Part shown: positions 59,100-64,000 of the stretch, piece by piece | Layout of the letters: the number at the start of each line of letters is the position of its first letter | Numbering within the stretch: position 1 is the stretch's first letter | DNA from: Vigna angularis | Lineage: Eukaryota; Streptophyta; Magnoliopsida; Fabales; Fabaceae | Direction: 5' to 3' | Assembly (NCBI RefSeq): GCF_016808095.1 | Contig: NC_068973.1 | Location: 18,085,501 to 18,149,500 of the forward strand | Length of the DNA stretch: 64,000 nucleotides | The notes under the pieces: generated by a model | The model's input: only the letters and a program-made list of their open reading frames with translations | The model's database searches: none | Told to the model about the DNA's origin: nothing | Made by a program: the position numbers and the translations under genes

Positions 59100-60637
59100 T
59101 GTTGGGAATCCAAGTGTGAGTCCAAGTCCTACATTAGATAGAAATAAGAAAGTAGAGCACTATATAAAGGTGAAAGACCTATTAACCCATTGCCTTAAGG
59201 TTTTGGGTAGAGAGTGGTATCAATCCCTTATGTGGTGATGGAAACCATCTCACAAAAGGTCCTATCACAAGAAGCATGGCCAAACAAATACAAGAAGAGT
59301 CAAACAAAGAAGGTGAAGTCAAAGTCAAACTTTTCTTTTCATTGGCCATCATTGAATAAGTTTTGGGCTTGTATTTGGGCCTACTAGTGTAGGATTTTAT
59401 TTGGGCCTTGAGTCTAATAGTATAGTTTTGATTGGGCCTTGTATTTTGGGCCAAGAAGAATAGGGTTTTGACCAACCAAATCAACATAGGACCAAGGGCT
59501 AATGTTGACCTTGCTTGGACGTCCTTTTTGGTGAGTTGACCAAGGGGTCAACTTTTTGGAAAAGCTTGGAGGTCAAGGTGTCATTTTCGTCCAAGGCATG
59601 TCGAAGCTCCCTATTGGACAATTTTTCCTCCTAGTTAGTGGTCATGTGTCACTCTAGGAATGGAGAGTTTTTCCATAGGTAGTGGCCACATGTCACTCTC
59701 TCATTTGAGCCGTTTTTTGCCACTTGTTTTTCTCCTATTGGAAAGGATTTCTCCTTGCTCTCCAAGCCAACCAAGGTGACTCTTTTAGGTTAAAGTTTCA
59801 ACCATTTTGAGACACCTTAGAATATAAATAGAGGTTCTCTCCATCATGTAATCACCTTGGAAATTATAGTAAAGTTATGCTGTCATTTTGTGCACACAAC
59901 CTCTTTTAAGGTCACCCTAGGCTAGAGCAACCCAAGTGGCCTCCTTTAGCCACCTTCCTCCAAGAGTTGGCCCAACCTCTCTTAGAGAACCACCAAACAC
60001 ACCTTTCATCACCATTCTAACCCAAAACTGTGACAACCTCCATTATACCACCATCATTCTGCATTCCATCTAAATCCTTGAGCATCTTGTTCTTGTTAGC
60101 TTGGTTGCTTCTAGATTTGGCTTGTCCTAGCTAGAGCATTGTTATCATGTGATTGGGCTCAAACCTCATCGGTATTGTGTCTCCCTAGTGAACCTCTTCC
60201 TCGATACACCCAATAGTGGTATCAGAGACGATGCTTTGTCTCGGTGACCAGCTTAGACGAGTACAATGATCCCTATATCGAAAGTCTTCCTGGCAAAGGG
60301 TTCTAGGTAAGTATGTCCCGGTAAGATGAACGGCGATACGAAGGGATACTCGTAGTAATGGTTGGCTGGGAATGCTTCCACTAGAGGGGGAATGTACCAA
60401 TGTGGAAGGGACTTACCCTTGAGGGGGAGATTGTTGGGAATCCGAGTGTGAGTTCAATTCCCACATTGGATAGAAATAAGAAAGTAGAGCATTATATAAA
60501 AGTGAAAGGACCATTAACCCATTGCCTTAAGGTTTTTGGTAGAGAGTGGTGTCAATCCCTTATGTGGTAGAAAGTGATGTCAATCCCTCATTGGTGTTGT
60601 GTCTCCCCAGTGAACCTCTTCCTCGATAGACTCAACA
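59100..60637 (+). mobile_element. TRIM-type retroelement, exact TSD CCAAC, with a solo Gypsy LTR in its 5' LTR
   Basis: The 5' LTR begins TGTTGGGAATCCAAGTGTG at 59100 and ends near 60215. The 3' LTR is 60432-60637 (206 bases, TGTTGGGAATCCGAGTGTG to GACTCAACA). Between them are a primer site for initiator tRNA-Met (TGGTATCAGAG, 60217-60227), about 200 non-coding bases and a polypurine run GAGGGGGAGA. The duplication CCAAC is at 59095-59099 and 60638-60642. The 5' LTR would be about 200 bases, but 59236-60147 is inserted in it. It has no coding capacity and would need enzymes from another element. Confidence 0.88.
59236..60147 (+). repeat. Gypsy solo LTR whose start encodes a pol C-terminus-like peptide
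   Basis: TGATGGAAACCATCTCAC to GCATTGTTATCA, 912 bases, flanked by TGTGG (59231-59235) and TGTGA (60148-60152). The first 110 bases read GPITRSMAKQIQEE then LFFSLAIIE and stop. The family motif near the end of some Gypsy polyproteins is of this TRxxA/MAK type, so pol probably extends into the LTR. TATA-like GAATATAAATAGAGG lies at about 59820. A related copy lies inverted at 62170-62996. Confidence 0.75.
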
Positions 60638-60642
60638 CCAAC

Positions 60643-61555
60643 CACTGCATAGATAGCCTTAAAGACCTCTTTATTGTCGTAGTGCTTGGGAAGCTTACAG
60701 TTCCTTTGAGCTCAAAGGTCGATGTAGATCTTAGCAACAATCGCTCCAAGGCCGGGGTGATGGGACGGGGTGATTGCGAAATAACTTTCGGATAAGCCAA
60801 TCCGAAAAACATTCAGAGTACCAAAAATAATGGATTGAAATGGACCGAATCATGAACTTTTGGGCTCTTCTCTCTCTACAAGAAACTAATTTTTCAGAAA
60901 ATAGGTATTTGTTACACTTACTATTTTTATATTTCATGGATTTTCTAATTTATTGAATGTATTTGCAATATTGTAATCAATTTTACACTTGATTGAATAT
61001 CTTACGCAATTTTGGTACACAGATTCTTCCCAAAACATGTATATGGGAAAAATGGTATTAAAAGTTACTTTTTAAACTTTTATTTGAGAAGTAGTTATGT
61101 ATGGAACAATGGCCATGCTAAGTAACTCCAACCAAACTCATGAGTATCCTAAGGTGATTTCATTGGAATTGGGGTTTCTCCAACTTCGGTTATGTGGTAG
61201 TTGTCGTTTTCCTTTATGTTCTTTTAGTTATCATTATTAATCAATCAATGTTGATGCGTATTTTGAAAACTTAAACTATATTACTTTAAATTTACGTATA
61301 TGTATAAATATATATTAAATGTTGATAACATAAAAATTATGTTTTATTTTTAATGCTATAAACTTGTCAAATAATTTTTTTTACCTTTAATTATTATCAT
61401 TATTAGATGATGTTTCCATTGGGATTAAACTATTAAATGTTTGATTCAATCACAAATTTTTCTTTTTAAAAATTCATAGCAACTCTTATATCATCGATCA
61501 ATTTTGTGTTCAGACCTCTTATTGCGACTGCTTAACTGCAATTACATAACAAGTT
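60643..61555. other. Probably unique AT-rich DNA, no gene seen
   Basis: No repeated relatives in the window and no convincing reading frame. It directly precedes the tRNA gene. Confidence 0.4.
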
Positions 61556-61629
61556 GGCCTATTAACTTAGCTGGTTAGAGTGTCGTGCTAATAACGCGAA
61601 GGTTGCAGGTTCGAGACCTGCATTGGTCA
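61556..61629 (+). tRNA. trnI-AAU: tRNA-Ile (anticodon AAU)
   Basis: 74 bases fold into a full cloverleaf. Acceptor GGCCTAT/ATTGGTC with one U-U mismatch and one G-U pair. D-stem ACTT/GAGT. Anticodon stem TCGTG/CGCGA with loop CTAATAA (anticodon AAT at 61590-61592). T-arm GCAGG/CCTGC with TTCGAGA, and discriminator A. The internal B box GGTTCGAGACC (61608-61618) is perfect. The A box TAACTTAGCTGG has one change from consensus (third base A for G). A five-T Pol III terminator follows at once (61630-61634). No intron, and CCA is not encoded, as in eukaryotic nuclear genes. It decodes AUU/AUC after A34-to-inosine editing. The mismatches leave some chance of reduced function. Confidence 0.93.
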
Positions 61630-61634
61630 TTTTT
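61630..61634 (+). terminator. Pol III terminator of tRNA-Ile
   Basis: Five Ts directly after the discriminator base. Confidence 0.85.
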
Positions 61635-62169
61635 GGTGTTTTTTATGCTTCAACATTGTTGAATATATATGTTCTGCCCACAAAGGTGGTGGTTACATAT
61701 CTTACATGCATGTGCTTTTACTTTCACATTTTTCTTTTGCTTTTTGTCTACTTTTCTTTTGTACCTTTCGTCTCTTCTTGTTTCTCAATTTTTTTAGCAC
61801 AAACACACACCAAATCAGATTTGAATGCTCTTATAAGTTCAAAGATTCACTACACACCATATGGTAAAAATCCTACTAGAATCAAAATACAACATGAAAC
61901 TCAAAAATGAAATTTTGAAATTTACTCAAACATGTATTTTTGGTGATTTTTCAAAGGTTAAACATGAAAGTAGAGACATGTAAAGGACTAAACATGACTC
62001 TAGACAACATGGATGGATTCAAAAATAAAAATGACACAAAAAGAGCAAGGAATGACTAAAAAAAGGCACCAAAAAATAGCCAAAACTACCAAAAACGAAC
62101 CAAAAAGACGCTAATGACAACATTCTAGAAACTCTTACCTTTGTTGAGTGTTTTACTCATAACTTTCTC
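61635..62169. other. No gene seen
   Basis: AT-rich with chance frames. The left boundary of the following LTR is unclear. Confidence 0.35.
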
Positions 62170-62996
62170 GACAACACTCCAAATGATGGCAACCTCCTTG
62201 GCTAGATTGGGCCAAAGCTAGGAGATATGCATGGAGGGGTTTCCTTGGATGAATGTTGCAGAAATGTGGTGGTAAATGGTCCAAGGATGATGAGCTAAGG
62301 TGTGGATGGGGTAGAAACTCAAAGCCTCTAGGAGATATGATGGTGGTGTAGTGTTTGGTGGCTCCAAGAGAGGTTAGGCCAACTCAAGGAGAAAGGTGAC
62401 TAGAAGGGCCTCTAGAGTTGTTCTAGTTATGATCAAGGAAGAGTATGGCCATATTTTGGTAGCATAACATTACTTAATTCTAAGATGAAATACAAGGGTG
62501 GAGACACCTCTATTTATAGGCCAAGGATGTCTCCTTCTAACCCTAAAAACATGATCTCCCACCTGTGCTCTCATTGGCCAAAAATGTGGCCTTCTAACTT
62601 CTCCAATGATGGGAGGACATGTAGCCACTCACAAAACACAATCATCTCCATTCCTAGAGTGTCATGTGGCCACTATTAAAAGCAAAAATTCTCCATTACT
62701 AAGGTGCCATGTTGCTACCTTTTAAAAAGTAAATCCTCTCAAATGGAAGCATGAGACATGGCACACACTTTCCACTTGGTTTGGATGTCTAACTTTAAGG
62801 AAAATTTTATGCTTCTTAGGCCTTAATACAAGTCTTAAACAAACCTAAACTACATGGCCTAAATTCCTACACTAGTCTTCAATTCATGCTTCATGATAGC
62901 TCCAATGGTGATCCACATGGTAGAGTTGACACCATCTTCAAGGATGACTGTCACTCTCTTGAAAGTGATTGACCGTGGCTAAGGGATTTTCCATCA
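62170..62996 (-). repeat. Gypsy LTR (minus), relative of the solo LTR at 59236-60147
   Basis: The minus strand starts TGATGGAAAATCCCTTAGCC at 62996. It shares with 59236-60147 the segments GACTAGTGTAGGA, CACTCTAGGAATGGAGA, TATAAATAGAGGT and GTTGGCC(T/C)AACCTCTCTTG. The 3' end is lost near 62170, so no duplication can be read. Confidence 0.65.
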
Positions 62997-63789
62997 CTTG
63001 TCATCATGTAGCATCTACAAATTCCTATATTTGCTAACACTAATCAACAAATTCCTCACGGCCCACACCTTTTTCTAAGTAATTTTTTAACGTATATTTT
63101 TTTTTTCAATCACTTACATTTGTACATTAGCTACCATGGACTTAGTCAACGAAAGCCATCAATAAAAGTATTCAAAAATCTGAAATTTGCACGCGCCATA
63201 AGTTCATCATATTAAACTACTCCAAACAATCCTTTCATGATAACTCTTACATGTTAAAGGATGTATTTTCAACACCACAAATTTTGTTTATCCAAAAAAC
63301 AAATATATTACTCCAGTAAGCTTATTTTTATACATTCAACCACTAAAATCTTTCATCAATACAACAACTAAAAACAACAAATATTACCCTTAATTCTTCA
63401 CCTAAAAAACATGTACCATGTTCAATATATAATTCAATCCAAATTTAAGCACAATTAACATTTTTTGGAACCATGCAATCAATCATTTGGTTCCAAACCA
63501 GCAACCAATTCAATTCAATATCAAATGCAACTATACATCACTCATGAAAATTCATTCTTATTCGTTTAGCTAGTCATAATTAGATTAGCCAATCAATTTT
63601 TGAACACACAATCACCACTTTCTCATTTTGACACTATATTTGAACTAATAAAGAAACTTATCCCACCAAACAGAGTATAACTAACTTTTGGAATTCTTTT
63701 CACACCAACAACTTCATCGCATCACGATTCTACAACCAATTTTCTCATTTTAATATAACACATGTCCATCCAAAATCATGCAAGAGAAG
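62997..63789. other. AT-rich DNA, no gene seen
   Basis: No reading frame, repeat or RNA signature that I can support. Confidence 0.4.
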
Positions 63790-64000
63790 ACATATTTAAA
63801 AAATAAAAAAATTAAAAGAAAAATAAAAAATATTTAAAAAATTTTAAAAAATCATAAACTGACACGTGACATTCTTTTTAACCGTGTTATACATAACTAA
63901 CAATAAATACTTAATTACTTTAATATTTTAAAAATAATTGAGACAAAAGAAAATGAGAAACTTATTTAAAGAAAGTCACTCGAAATAGGAAGCATATGTA
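63790..64000. repeat. Dispersed repeat end, second copy (runs off the window)
   Basis: Direct-orientation match to 58440-58640 (ACACGTGACAT, GAGAAACTTATTT). It reaches the window edge, so the terminus and any duplication are not visible. Confidence 0.45.

Overview
This is plant nuclear DNA made almost entirely of transposable elements nested inside one another. A dicot, most likely a warm-season legume (Vigna/Phaseolus type), fits best: it has SIRE-like Copia elements with a third ORF, a Cassandra element carrying 5S rRNA sequence in its LTR, CACTA elements with tnp2 and Ulp1-like genes, Mutator-like elements (MULEs) and a eukaryotic tRNA-Ile. The species is an inference. I found no intact host protein-coding gene. 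The only apparently intact cellular gene is tRNA-Ile(AAU) at 61556-61629.

Layout. 1-2450: 3' end of a plus-strand Copia-like element (third ORF, polypurine tract, LTR). 2446-4021: a deleted LTR copy ('family X') and Gypsy non-coding sequence. 4022-16222: a minus-strand SIRE-like Copia whose pol and gag are interrupted by a Cassandra TRIM (5159-5790), a plus-strand Copia LTR-gag fragment (6448-9145) and a 3.4-kb CACTA element (11213-14612, TSD TAA) carrying pieces of ribosomal protein gene RPL7A. The 5' LTR of this Copia appears split: one part at 15779-16222, the other at 57442-57664. Between them lie a decayed Gypsy element (16223-23354) and a large CACTA element (23455-57074 or 57441).

The large CACTA has a core of about 12 kb. 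Its genes are a tnp2 transposase, a Transposase_24/Ulp1-like ORF and possibly a 'putative plant transposon protein' gene, all on the minus strand and all broken. It is swollen to about 34 kb by solo LTRs, two small gene-carrying MULEs (one with a fragment of a fasciclin-like arabinogalactan protein gene) and one large MULE with mudrA and a GRF zinc-finger gene. Many insertions still show exact target-site duplications, which I read directly: GATTA, TGCTT, CTAAA, TTTGTTATA, TATGATAAA, ATTTATTTA, CCAAC, TAA.

57665-64000: lower-density DNA with a TRIM element (59100-60637, TSD CCAAC) that itself holds a solo Gypsy LTR, the tRNA gene, another Gypsy LTR on the minus strand, and AT-rich sequence. 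The genes do not form a pathway. They are mobilisation genes of independent elements, and the window is mainly informative as a record of insertion order and gene-fragment capture.
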